Assembly: GCA_963668535.1 (NCBI GenBank) | Contig: OY764867.1 | Span: 1,860,001-1,924,000, forward strand | Direction of reading: 5' to 3' | DNA: 64,000 nt | Source of the DNA: F22 sp963668535 | GTDB taxonomy: Bacteria; Bacteroidota; Bacteroidia; Bacteroidales; Bacteroidaceae | Shown: one piece after another, positions 8,893 through 17,442 of the stretch | Layout: every line of letters starts with the position of its first letter | Numbering within the stretch: the first letter of the stretch is position 1 | Position numbers and translations under genes: made by a program | Notes under the pieces: generated by a model | The model's database searches: none | The model's input: only the letters and a program-made list of their open reading frames with translations | Told to the model about the DNA's origin: nothing

Positions 8893-10158
8893 TTATTCTT
8901 TTATTTTTAGACGGACAAGTTCAATTTTGGTTGAGGCTACTTTAAGTATTTTAAATTCATATGGGCCTATTTCTACGACTTCGTTGAGTGTTGGGAAACT
9001 TTGATTTTTACTTAAAATGTATCCACCAATGGTGAGATATTCATCTGATTCAGGAAGATTAATGCCTAATGTTTCATTAACAGCATCTATTTCCATACGT
9101 GCAGAAATAAGGAAAGTGCCATCGGGCATTTCTTTGCATATATAGCTTGTGCTGTCATGTTCATCTTCTATCTCTCCAAAAATTTCTTCAACTAAATCTT
9201 CTAAAGAGACAATGCCTGATGTGCCACCAAATTCATCAACAACAACGGCTAGTGTGCGCTTTTGTTGCATAAAAAGGGTCATCAGTTTATGCGCTTGCAT
9301 TGTTTCAGGCACAATAGGTATTTTGGTGATGTGGTTTCGCCAGTCTTTGGGTTGACGAAACATTTCTGAGGAATGAATATACCCCACAATATTATCGATT
9401 GTTCCTTCAAACACAATGAGTTTGGAAACGCCTGATTCGGTAAAATGTGAAAGTAGTGTTTCTAATGGATCGGTTGTTTCTACAGCTATGATTTCTGTTC
9501 GAGGTACCATGCAATCCCTCAATCTGACTGTGCTAAAATCCAATGCGTTCTGGAATATTTTAACTTCATTTTCAATGCTGTCTGCTTGTTCGGCTTCGTC
9601 AATCCCTTTTTGGACGAAGTGATCTAAATCTACTTTACTGAAGGCAGTTACTGAGACTTCACGTGTGACTTTTACACCAAATAAACGTAGGAATAAAAAA
9701 GATAGTCCTGAGGCGATTTTTTGGATGGGGTAGAGTATTACGTAGAAAAGTAATAAAGGGAGTGCAAAGAAGCGCAGCATGCTGTGTGGATGTAGCTTGA
9801 AGAGCGTTTTGGGTATAAACTCACCTAGAAATAGGATAATTAGGGTAGAAATAACCGTTTCTACAATCAAAAGTGCTAGCTCATTTTGGGTTAATGTAGG
9901 GATAGCCTTTTCTATCAGTTGAGCCATCATAATACCATAGACAATCAGTGCTACGTTATTACCTACGAGCATCGTGCTTATAAAATCACTTGGTCTTTTT
10001 ATAAACAAATTGACGATTCGATTGGTCAATCCTTGTGTTCCTTCTACTTTGAAGCGTAATTGGTCAACCGAAATATAAGCGATTTCCATCCCTGAAAAGA
10101 AGGCAGAAAGTACTATAGAAATCAATAAGATGATAAGTACTGATAGTAATGTGTGCAT
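8893..10158 (-). CDS. CNNM/CBS-domain membrane protein (CorC/HlyC family)
   Basis: A 421-aa inner-membrane protein. The first ~180 residues are a CNNM (DUF21) transmembrane domain beginning with a helix and the signature LSAFFSGMEIAYISV. Next come two CBS domains (about 200-320, including MVPRTEIIAVETTDP and a DEFGGTSGIVSLEDLVEEIFGEI motif) and a C-terminal CorC_HlyC domain. Family members are linked to magnesium/cobalt efflux. In Flavobacterium a homologue, GldE, supports gliding, but nothing here proves that role. I chose the ATG at 10158, 10 bp after the lptC stop, over an upstream GTG at 10191 that overlaps lptC. Confidence 0.88.
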   Translation of the reverse strand: MHTLLSVLIILLISIVLSAFFSGMEIAYISVDQLRFKVEGTQGLTNRIVNLFIKRPSDFISTMLVGNNVALIVYGIMMAQLIEKAIPTLTQNELALLIVETVISTLIILFLGEFIPKTLFKLHPHSMLRFFALPLLLFYVILYPIQKIASGLSFLFLRLFGVKVTREVSVTAFSKVDLDHFVQKGIDEAEQADSIENEVKIFQNALDFSTVRLRDCMVPRTEIIAVETTDPLETLLSHFTESGVSKLIVFEGTIDNIVGYIHSSEMFRQPKDWRNHITKIPIVPETMQAHKLMTLFMQQKRTLAVVVDEFGGTSGIVSLEDLVEEIFGEIEDEHDSTSYICKEMPDGTFLISARMEIDAVNETLGINLPESDEYLTIGGYILSKNQSFPTLNEVVEIGPYEFKILKVASTKIELVRLKIKE

Positions 10159-10168
10159 AGCAAATAAA

Positions 10169-10903
10169 TTAAGGTTGGGCTTGTATTGCACGGACAGTGT
10201 CTTGAACTGCCTTATGTATTTGCACTGTCTTATTGGGCAGTGTCTTGTCTAATTTAGAAGTTGATAGGCTGTCTGTAGAAGCAGGGATGCTGTCTTTGGT
10301 TGTTGGTTGTATTGTATCGGTTGTATTTATGTAAAAAATTCCTTCGATATTACGAATGGCATATTTAGTTAGTCCCTGATTAGACTCAAATCCATAACCT
10401 ACAATTTTGCGATCTTTTTGGGTTATCTCAATATGTTTGTCGTTGTAGACATTTTCGGTGTTTTGATCCCAAAACATTTCAGAGGTTTCAAATTTATCTC
10501 CTTTTAGGTTTTTAATCTGAATATGTCCCATTAGATGCCATAGCTTTTTCTTATCGAAAAAATAAGCTGTGTCGGCTTGAATACTGGCCTCGATTTGAAG
10601 TAGTGTATCGTATTTTTCTAAATAGATGCCTTTCTCAAAAGCCCAGTATGATGGCACTTTTTTGTCAAAGATTTGCCATTGGGCAGTTTTAATGCGATAT
10701 CTGGTCACACCAGAGTCGGATATTAAAGTTGTTACATCTCTAGTATCCATGACTGGAAGTGAATCACGTTCTGTGATTGCCTTGGCCAAGTCCTTTTTGT
10801 TGCCTCCACAGCCAGCAAACAGTAAAAGCATACTCCACACAAAGATTGCGCGGAGTATGCTTCTATTTGCCGCTGAAAGAGCATATGTATTTCTCTTCAG
10901 CAT
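10169..10903 (-). CDS. lptC: LPS export protein LptC
   Basis: A 244-aa protein with an N-terminal hydrophobic segment ending in LFAGC (Cys32), so it may be lipidated rather than only membrane-spanning. It then shows the LptC beta-jellyroll pattern: SGVTRYRIKTAQWQIF, W-AFEKGIYLEKYD, ADTAYFFDKKKLWHLMGHI and ETSEMFWDQNTENVYND. LptC bridges LptB2FG and LptA in lipopolysaccharide transport. The C-terminal 45 residues are Ser/Thr/Asp-rich and not conserved. It lies 7 bp after the TPR gene and 10 bp before the CNNM/CBS gene, in an order I recall as common in Bacteroidales. Confidence 0.88.
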   Translation of the reverse strand: MLKRNTYALSAANRSILRAIFVWSMLLLFAGCGGNKKDLAKAITERDSLPVMDTRDVTTLISDSGVTRYRIKTAQWQIFDKKVPSYWAFEKGIYLEKYDTLLQIEASIQADTAYFFDKKKLWHLMGHIQIKNLKGDKFETSEMFWDQNTENVYNDKHIEITQKDRKIVGYGFESNQGLTKYAIRNIEGIFYINTTDTIQPTTKDSIPASTDSLSTSKLDKTLPNKTVQIHKAVQDTVRAIQAQP

Positions 10904-10910
10904 ATGTTTT

Positions 10911-12227
10911 TTATCGGATAGTTACTGTCTCGCCAATCCAAGAACCAATTTTTACTGTGTCACCTTTCTTAAGTCCAAGGAAGAACAATTTGTCTTTAGC
11001 TGGGAAGTAAGAAGAGTAGCTACTGATAAGTTTGTTGGCTTCTTCAGCTACAGATGGGTCAACTTGTTTAGCTCTATATAGTTTATCTACTGCAGCATAA
11101 TATGCACATTGATTCAAGACTGGTTCTTTGTTCCAGTTATGACTTGCAGCGTACATCTTAGCAATAAGAATATATGGTGCCCCGTAGTTGCTATTATATT
11201 TTGTTGCTTGCAAAGCCATTGAACGTGCTTGTGAGTAACGGCTCTTTCCGTACAAAACATAAGCTGTCTTGTAAGCTGTTTCTGCTTTTTTAGCTGGGTC
11301 TTGTTCAAGATTAATAGACTCTTGGAAAAGTTTTACGGCTCCATCAATATCACCTTGTTTGTATGCTTGAACGGCTACACCGTAAGCACCTGAACTAGTA
11401 GGTTTGATTTGATAAGAGTATAAGCTCGCTTTCAAGTAAACGTCTGATTCTGTACATTTCATCCAGCTCAAAATGTTCAATACTTTGTTTAAGTATTCAA
11501 GATTTGTCTTGTTTTCTTCTACGCGTGGACCATAAAGTGCTTGAAGCGTTTCGCAGTCAGCAACACCACTGTTGATGAAGAGGCCATTCAAAGCTTCTTT
11601 AGCTCTTTCGTAGTTTTTCTTTGACTTTTCAGGGACAGCTGCAATTGCTTTGTCGCAAAGGTCTGTAGTAGTGAAGTAGTCTTGAATAAACTGTTCTTTG
11701 TGATCAGGATTTGTCTTTACAATGTACTGAGATACTTGCAGATAGTAGAACATAATTGTTGTTCCTGATTTAGGGCCTTCTTTTTCGATAACTTCTCCTA
11801 GCCATTTGTAGGCTGTTGCCAATTCTGGTTTTGGAGAAAGAGTTAAGAAGTCTACAGCCTTATCGCCTAGTACACGGTTGACATTAGGCACTTTCATGCG
11901 TGTGGCAAATTCTGGAGTCACTTCCATTAATTTGTCATACAATGCCATCAATTCGTTAAAGTGAGCTTGATACTCTGGTGAGCCTTTCTTTTCTGTCTTT
12001 AGAAAGCTCTTAAGAATCTTTTCACCGTCAGTAAAGGTGTAGTAACGCAATGTTGGACACTCGGCCAACACTTTTTGCCATGACTCGTAAGCACCTTTGT
12101 AGTTCTTGACTTTACAAAAATTGTGCGAGATACTTGAGTTCTTTAGGCATTCCTCGTTTTGAGCGGATAGGCTCAAGCTGAACCCCACTACCATTAGTAG
12201 GGATGCAATCAAAGTCTTCATTTTCAT
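10911..12227 (-). CDS. Exported TPR-repeat protein
   Basis: A 438-aa protein with a clear signal peptide (ends SLSAQ near residue 22). Several helical repeat units follow, including KGAYESWQKVLAECP, GAYGVAVQAYKQGDIDGAVKLFQESI and AYVLYGKSRYSQARSMALQATKYN, which are TPR-like. The C-terminus ends in a short strand-rich segment (DTVKIGSWIGETVTIR). It probably acts in the periplasm as a protein-binding scaffold, but its partner is unknown. It lies between a FadL-like barrel gene and lptC in the same run, pointing to outer-membrane biogenesis. Confidence 0.78.
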   Translation of the reverse strand: MKMKTLIASLLMVVGFSLSLSAQNEECLKNSSISHNFCKVKNYKGAYESWQKVLAECPTLRYYTFTDGEKILKSFLKTEKKGSPEYQAHFNELMALYDKLMEVTPEFATRMKVPNVNRVLGDKAVDFLTLSPKPELATAYKWLGEVIEKEGPKSGTTIMFYYLQVSQYIVKTNPDHKEQFIQDYFTTTDLCDKAIAAVPEKSKKNYERAKEALNGLFINSGVADCETLQALYGPRVEENKTNLEYLNKVLNILSWMKCTESDVYLKASLYSYQIKPTSSGAYGVAVQAYKQGDIDGAVKLFQESINLEQDPAKKAETAYKTAYVLYGKSRYSQARSMALQATKYNSNYGAPYILIAKMYAASHNWNKEPVLNQCAYYAAVDKLYRAKQVDPSVAEEANKLISSYSSYFPAKDKLFFLGLKKGDTVKIGSWIGETVTIR

Positions 12228-12289
12228 TATTGATAGAATTTAGTAATTATCATTTTCATGTACGTTCTAAAAGGTGTCAAGCAGAAAGC

Positions 12290-13543
12290 CTATTGAATCT
12301 TTCTCTTAAAGAACCAACGTTCATTGAATGTTACTCCAATGCTTACTGTAAATTGTTTTTCATCTAGCAAGTTCGTAATATCTGCTTTGCGAAATTGGTA
12401 TCCAGCCGCAAGATTTAATACAGAACCAGAGCGGAAGATAGGTAGGCGTAAACCACCTGTAATACCATATTCTTTGCATGCTCTTTCGCCATTATAATTA
12501 TAGTATGGCTGATCATAATACGCACCAAGTTGATATCGAATACGCCCTACGTATGAACGTCCATTCTTGTCGGCTGCATATTCAGCTCCAATTCCTACGC
12601 GGTAGCGGTCGCTGTATGCATCTTTATTACCTTGGTATTTGTATTTACTCCAATCTTGGTATAGTACTTCTGCCGATACACGTAGCTTAGGTTGTTCGTA
12701 GCTTACCCCCAATTTATATGTACTAGCATTCCCCGATTCACCCATGTCTGTCTTTTGGCTTTCAAGAACAGTTCCTGATGAATTGAGTAAGTAATTTCTC
12801 ATATAGCTGCTTCCTGACAATTCATGTCCTGGGCTGTAAGTAGCCCCTAGGCGTACGGTGTGATCTTTTCCTATTTGCATCGCATATTGTAGACCCAATT
12901 CTACATTAAAGTCATGCACATAGTAGTGTTCATTTCGTAAAGTTGTGTAAGCGCTAGAATTGTTTGGAAAGCTTAGTGACATATATCGGTCAATAGCACC
13001 ATATATGTACGTCGCATTTACCCCGATAGATAGTTGAGGTAAAATTTGATATCCAGCTCCAATGAATATTTTGTCAACACTACAATCGGAGTAATATCTC
13101 TTTGTCGTATTGGCTGTCTCAGCATCGGTTGTTGTTTCTGAGAAGTCATAGCCAATATTGCTAAATGGAAGCATCCCAAAGGTAATCCCCAAGCCTTTAG
13201 TGGCTCTAAATTGCATGGCAAGGTAGTCGAGACTTGAATTGCCCGCATTTAGTTTGATGGTACCGTCCGTTAGGTTGGTGTTTTGTAGAGACATGCCAGT
13301 AGTAAACAGCATAGTCAATGAATCTACTGCGGCGTATGATGCCGGATTGGAAAGATTCACTTCGGAATGGTCAAAGAGGGCTACTCCAACACCACCCATC
13401 GCGCGACTACTACCTGAGATATTGTCTCTAATTTGTCCCAGCCCGTATTGGGTATATGGGGAATTGGTATTGTTTTGAGCCCATCCTGCTAGAGGAAGAA
13501 AAAGCGAAAGCAATAACCAATTTTTTATGCTTCTATTTGTCAT
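12290..13543 (-). CDS. Outer-membrane beta-barrel protein (OmpP1/FadL-like)
   Basis: A 417-aa protein with a signal peptide (ends GWAQ at about residue 23). The mature N-terminus is NTNSPYTQYGLGQIRDN followed by SRAMGGVGVAL, typical of Bacteroidota FadL/OmpP1-like barrels. The rest has alternating aromatic and polar residues characteristic of transmembrane strands (QLSIGVNATYIYGAI, GRIRYQLGAYYD) and ends in a strand. It may transport hydrophobic compounds, but the substrate is unknown. The ATG overlaps the coaX stop by 4 bp (ATGA), which supports this start and translational coupling. Confidence 0.82.
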   Translation of the reverse strand: MTNRSIKNWLLLSLFLPLAGWAQNNTNSPYTQYGLGQIRDNISGSSRAMGGVGVALFDHSEVNLSNPASYAAVDSLTMLFTTGMSLQNTNLTDGTIKLNAGNSSLDYLAMQFRATKGLGITFGMLPFSNIGYDFSETTTDAETANTTKRYYSDCSVDKIFIGAGYQILPQLSIGVNATYIYGAIDRYMSLSFPNNSSAYTTLRNEHYYVHDFNVELGLQYAMQIGKDHTVRLGATYSPGHELSGSSYMRNYLLNSSGTVLESQKTDMGESGNASTYKLGVSYEQPKLRVSAEVLYQDWSKYKYQGNKDAYSDRYRVGIGAEYAADKNGRSYVGRIRYQLGAYYDQPYYNYNGERACKEYGITGGLRLPIFRSGSVLNLAAGYQFRKADITNLLDEKQFTVSIGVTFNERWFFKRKIQ

Positions 13544-14268
13544 TGATTATAATATAATATCCGGTTTAAACCCTTCAAAACTAAAAATCTGTCTGCAAAG
13601 ATGCATTTTTTTACGCTTGATTCAAAGGAAAAATGCTCTCCACCGGTTAAAAAAACGAAAAGATTAGGGTGTTTTTTTTGCATCTCTCGTATATAACCTT
13701 CTATTTCAAATATTACTCCTCGTACAACACCAGCACGAATAGCAGTCTCTGTGTCTACTCCAAAGTCAACTTGTCTACCTGTTTTTTCAACAAGGGGCAA
13801 ACGACTAGTATAGGCATGTAAAGACTCAAAACGTAAACGAACTCCAGGAGAAATATTTCCCCCCATATACTGTCCGTCAGCAGTAATATACTCATATGTA
13901 ATAGCGGTACCAGCGTCTATCACCAGTAAAGGTGTGTTAGGCTTTTCACCATATGCTCCCACAACAGCGGCAATACGGTCAGGTCCTAGCGTCTCTGGTG
14001 TATCATAGGCAATCTCAATAGGAAGCGGTGTGTGATGGCTCAATTCAAGCATATCAAAGTTGCACGTGTGCAAAGCTTCACATTCCAATGGAGAAAGAGT
14101 ACGCACGGTGGAAAATATACCACAATGTATTGGCATGTGTTGCGGTATCTGAGCTAATAGGCTCATGATATCTTCCCCATACCACACGTCTTTCATCGTG
14201 TCTCCTACAAAGAGTGCCATCTTGCCCACCGTATTCCCTATGTCTAAAACTATATGGGTATTTGTCAT
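13540..14268 (-). CDS. coaX: Type III pantothenate kinase
   Basis: CoaX phosphorylates pantothenate in the first committed step of coenzyme A synthesis, using an ASKHA-fold active site. The 242-aa product starts THIVLDIGNTVGKMALF (phosphate-1 motif with the catalytic Asp). It also contains GPDRIAAVVGAYG, VIDAGTAITYEYI (phosphate-2) and GGNISPGVRLRFESLHAYTSRLP, all diagnostic. I chose the ATG at 14268 because the upstream in-frame extension runs across the promoter region. It is the first gene of the coaX - barrel - TPR - lptC - CNNM - ppiD run and is divergent from the DUF4105 gene. Confidence 0.95.
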   Translation of the reverse strand: MTNTHIVLDIGNTVGKMALFVGDTMKDVWYGEDIMSLLAQIPQHMPIHCGIFSTVRTLSPLECEALHTCNFDMLELSHHTPLPIEIAYDTPETLGPDRIAAVVGAYGEKPNTPLLVIDAGTAITYEYITADGQYMGGNISPGVRLRFESLHAYTSRLPLVEKTGRQVDFGVDTETAIRAGVVRGVIFEIEGYIREMQKKHPNLFVFLTGGEHFSFESSVKKCIFADRFLVLKGLNRILYYNQ

Positions 14269-14285
14269 CTTTTTTTCTTTCTGAT

Positions 14286-14316
14286 TTTGCAAAGATACAA
14301 ATATTTCATACCTTCG
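14286..14316. promoter_or_regulatory. Overlapping divergent promoters of coaX and DUF4105 gene
   Basis: On the minus strand, TATCTTTG (14290-14297) is a perfect -7 box pointing to coaX. On the plus strand, TTTG (14286-14289), a 19-bp spacer and TACCTTCG (14309-14316, one base off consensus) form a promoter for the DUF4105 gene. The two core promoters overlap. Confidence 0.6.
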
Positions 14317-14334
14317 CACAGAATTCAATCAAAA

Positions 14335-15663
14335 ATGATGCAAAAGCGCCAGATATTCTATCAAAAATTGACTAGGACTCTCCTAAAATATACTTTTTTG
14401 ATGCTCTTAGGGGGAGTATATTCTAGTTTATATGCCGCGAATACATATTCTCGAGGACAACATAGTCAATCAGTGATCAATCCTAAAGATACTATTCCTT
14501 CGGCCCGTGTTTTTCTGTTGACGTGTTCAGCAGGACAGGAGGTCTATGCTTTATTTGGGCATACGGCTATACATACGATGCCGATTTCAAAGGATAGCAA
14601 GGTCCCCAATTTGGTCTATAATTATGGGCAGTTTGATATGCAGCAACCTAATTTTATGATGCGTTTTATACAAGGAAAGACGGATTACAAATTAGGATAT
14701 GATGATTATGTGCGCTTTTACAGAATATACAGATATTTAAATAGAGAAGTGTATGCATTAGAACTTAATCTCTCTCCTGCTGAAACAGATACTCTAGTAC
14801 ACAAAATTCAACTCAATGCTTTGCCTAAAAATGCTGAGTATAGATATAATTTCTTCTTTGATAATTGTGCTACACGTCCGCGCGATATCATAGAACAAAG
14901 TATACAAGGCAAAGTAATATATCCAGTAGCGGATACTTTGATGACGTTTAGAGATGTTGTGCATCAGTATACAGAAGATTCTAAATGGTATCAATTAGGT
15001 ATGGATTTGCTGCTTGGACGTCCTGCTGATAGAGCAATGACTCAAAGAGAACATATGTTTGTACCTTTTTATCTGGAACAAATGATGCGAGGGGCACAGA
15101 TTGAGCGTCCAGATGGAACACGTGTGCCGTTGGTAAAGTCTCGTTCTTTATTTTTAGCACAAGATCATGAACGTTTAGCGGAAGAAAAACGCGAAGCGCA
15201 TATTCCTATTTCGCCGATAATATTTAGTCTGGTGCTTCTTCTATTGGCTATTTTAATAACGGTATGGGATAATTTGCGAGGACGCTTTTCTTGGATTTTC
15301 GATTTCTTCCTCTATTTTACTGTTGGATGTGTAGGAGTGGTTATTGCCTTTTTAAATTTCTTTTCTGTGCATCCTGCCGTGTCTCCTAATTTTTTATTGT
15401 TGATTTTTCATCCCCTTTATTTTGTGTTGATACCAAATCTGCTGAAAAATCGTAATAGACAAAAGGCGTCTTGGATACCAAGATTGTTTGCTGGCATTGT
15501 GTTTTTATCGGTTGTTTCGTTTATAATATTTAAAATTCAAGTGGTTTCTTGTCCTATAGTGCTTTTGGCATCTGCTTTGTTGATACGCCTTATCGCTTGG
15601 ACATTAGTTCCCAAGAAATCACAACATAATAGACGTGTGCAGACTATCGGAACAATTCGATAA
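14335..15663 (+). CDS. DUF4105 domain membrane protein
   Basis: A 442-aa protein with an N-terminal hydrophobic/signal segment (about 14-30). Next comes a DUF4105 domain (ARVFLLTCSAGQEVYALFGHTAIH, YNYGQFDM, YRYNFFFDNCATRPRDII) and about four C-terminal transmembrane helices from about residue 295. The conserved Cys, His and N-C-A-T-R residues look like a papain/NlpC-like catalytic set, and DUF4105 has been suggested to be a peptidase-like domain; this is not proven. The start is one of two adjacent ATGs (14335/14338), since the upstream extension crosses the promoter. A phosphatase-like gene follows 36 bp later on the same strand. Confidence 0.8.
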   Translation: MMQKRQIFYQKLTRTLLKYTFLMLLGGVYSSLYAANTYSRGQHSQSVINPKDTIPSARVFLLTCSAGQEVYALFGHTAIHTMPISKDSKVPNLVYNYGQFDMQQPNFMMRFIQGKTDYKLGYDDYVRFYRIYRYLNREVYALELNLSPAETDTLVHKIQLNALPKNAEYRYNFFFDNCATRPRDIIEQSIQGKVIYPVADTLMTFRDVVHQYTEDSKWYQLGMDLLLGRPADRAMTQREHMFVPFYLEQMMRGAQIERPDGTRVPLVKSRSLFLAQDHERLAEEKREAHIPISPIIFSLVLLLLAILITVWDNLRGRFSWIFDFFLYFTVGCVGVVIAFLNFFSVHPAVSPNFLLLIFHPLYFVLIPNLLKNRNRQKASWIPRLFAGIVFLSVVSFIIFKIQVVSCPIVLLASALLIRLIAWTLVPKKSQHNRRVQTIGTIR

Positions 15664-15699
15664 CTTAGCATATCGTTGTAATTGTAGATAAGCCTATAT

Positions 15700-17289
15700 A
15701 TGACTTTACGCGTACATCACTTTACTAGTCTGATGACTGTTTTACTTGTGCTAGCTGCCACAGATGCAACAGCACAAGAGTTGCCTGTACCTCCACGTCT
15801 TGTGGTACATGTACAGGTGCAAGGATTGCGTACAGATCAGTTGAGAGTATATAGTAAAGTCTATGGGGATCAAGGAATCAAGCGTTTATGGAAAGAAGGA
15901 CGTGTCTATTCGCATGGACAAATGCCTTATATACCCGTAGATCGTGCGTCTGCTGTGGCTACATTGATGACTGGAGCAGTACCTGCCCAACATGGTATTA
16001 TCTCGGAGAAATGGTTTGATGTGGAAACACTTCATCCAATTGGTGCTGTTGATGATACGCATTACATGGGCAATTACACTGATGATACGACAAGTCCCCA
16101 CTATCTAATAGCTGAAACATATACTGACGCGCTCAAAGAACAAACGCAAAATACAGGTTTGGTGTACAGTGTTGCTCCGTGGAGAGATGCAGCTGTTCTG
16201 GCTGCTGGACATGTTGCTAACGGAGCTTATTGGATAGATGATAAAAGCGGTAATTGGTGTAGTACCACTTATTATCCAGAATTGCCTGAGTGGTTGGCCG
16301 ATTATAATCTGTCTGATGGGGGGGTAGGAACCCGTATCAAAGATATTGTATGGAAACCTTTCTTGTCTTTTGAGGATTTTCATTACCAAACATCTACCTA
16401 TCATAAAAAGCCATTTAAGTATCCTATGCGTGCGTATAGGGAGTCTATGGTTAAACGTTTTATGGCTTCGCCACTTGTCAATGATGAAGTCAATAAAATA
16501 GTTGATAAGTGTTTGCAATATACTCGTTTAGGGAGAGATGAAACTCCTGATGTGTTGACGGTCGGATATACTGTAGGACGGGATATGGATGCTTCTCTTA
16601 CTGAGCAGCCAATGGAACAGCAAGATGCGTATGTACGTCTAGATCTGTCTATACAGCATCTTTTGGGTATGATAGAACGTCATGTGGGACTGAATCGTAC
16701 GTTGGTGGTGCTCAGTGGTGCTGCACCTCAGAAAAAGATACATCCAGCTTTGGGAAGATATCATTTGCCCAGTGGAGAGTTTCGTGTAAATCGTTGTGCG
16801 GCGTTGCTTAATCTATATTTGATGGCCAAATATGGCGATGGAAAATGGGTTTCTGGATATCATGACCAACAAATATATCTGAATCATGCATTGATTGAAA
16901 AGCGACAGATGCAGTTGGATGAAGTGCAACTTCGTGCAGCTCATTTCCTAGCCGAGTTTAGTGGGGTACAACAAGTGTATAGCAGCCACCAATTATTGTT
17001 AGGTGGTTGGTCGCCTCAGACGGAATTATTCCGTGCAGGTTTTCATGTAGCACATTCAGGTGATTTATTTATTGATATACTTCCTGGCTGGAAGCAAGTA
17101 GATGAACAAGACCGTGTCGTACAAGTGGTACAACATGGTACAACATATGCACCTATCATATTGATGGGACCTAATGTCAAGGCGCAAATTATCCATGTGC
17201 CTGTGAATATGACGCAGATTTGTCCAACAATTTGCTCTTCTATTCATATTCGTGGCCCGAACGCAGCGGCTTCTTTCCCCCTACATTAG
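15700..17289 (+). CDS. Alkaline-phosphatase-superfamily protein, probable pseudoenzyme
   Basis: A 529-aa exported protein (signal peptide ending TDATAQ) whose length and blocks match Bacteroidota PafA/type I phosphodiesterase proteins. The scaffold segments PRLVVHVQVQGLRTDQL, TGAVPAQHGIISEKWFD, DAYVRLDLSIQHLLGMIERH and HGTTYAPIILMGP are recognisable. The catalytic positions are not conserved. The metal-binding Asp of the usual VVDQ motif is Gln. The nucleophile Thr block reads PVDRASAVATLMTG with Arg at the Thr position. The Asp-His pair of TADHG is replaced by SGAAP. It therefore probably lacks phosphatase activity and may act as a binding protein. It lies between the DUF4105 gene and secA. 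Confidence 0.75.
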   Translation: MTLRVHHFTSLMTVLLVLAATDATAQELPVPPRLVVHVQVQGLRTDQLRVYSKVYGDQGIKRLWKEGRVYSHGQMPYIPVDRASAVATLMTGAVPAQHGIISEKWFDVETLHPIGAVDDTHYMGNYTDDTTSPHYLIAETYTDALKEQTQNTGLVYSVAPWRDAAVLAAGHVANGAYWIDDKSGNWCSTTYYPELPEWLADYNLSDGGVGTRIKDIVWKPFLSFEDFHYQTSTYHKKPFKYPMRAYRESMVKRFMASPLVNDEVNKIVDKCLQYTRLGRDETPDVLTVGYTVGRDMDASLTEQPMEQQDAYVRLDLSIQHLLGMIERHVGLNRTLVVLSGAAPQKKIHPALGRYHLPSGEFRVNRCAALLNLYLMAKYGDGKWVSGYHDQQIYLNHALIEKRQMQLDEVQLRAAHFLAEFSGVQQVYSSHQLLLGGWSPQTELFRAGFHVAHSGDLFIDILPGWKQVDEQDRVVQVVQHGTTYAPIILMGPNVKAQIIHVPVNMTQICPTICSSIHIRGPNAAASFPLH

Positions 17290-17361
17290 CAAAGAAAGGG
17301 AAAATGATTTTGTGTGTCTAAAAACTAATTGATTTACAACGCTTTTCCCGAAAATAACTTG

Positions 17362-17369
17362 TATCTTTG
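17362..17369 (+). promoter_or_regulatory. -7 promoter box for secA
   Basis: TATCTTTG followed by C matches the Bacteroidota -7 consensus. It lies 73 bp upstream of the secA ATG and beyond the stop of the preceding gene. No convincing -33 TTTG is seen. Confidence 0.6.
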
Positions 17370-17442
17370 CTCCTGATCGAGTGTATTCGTCGACTCGATT
17401 GAACTCAACAAAAAATAATAATCAATATAGAATACCAAAACA

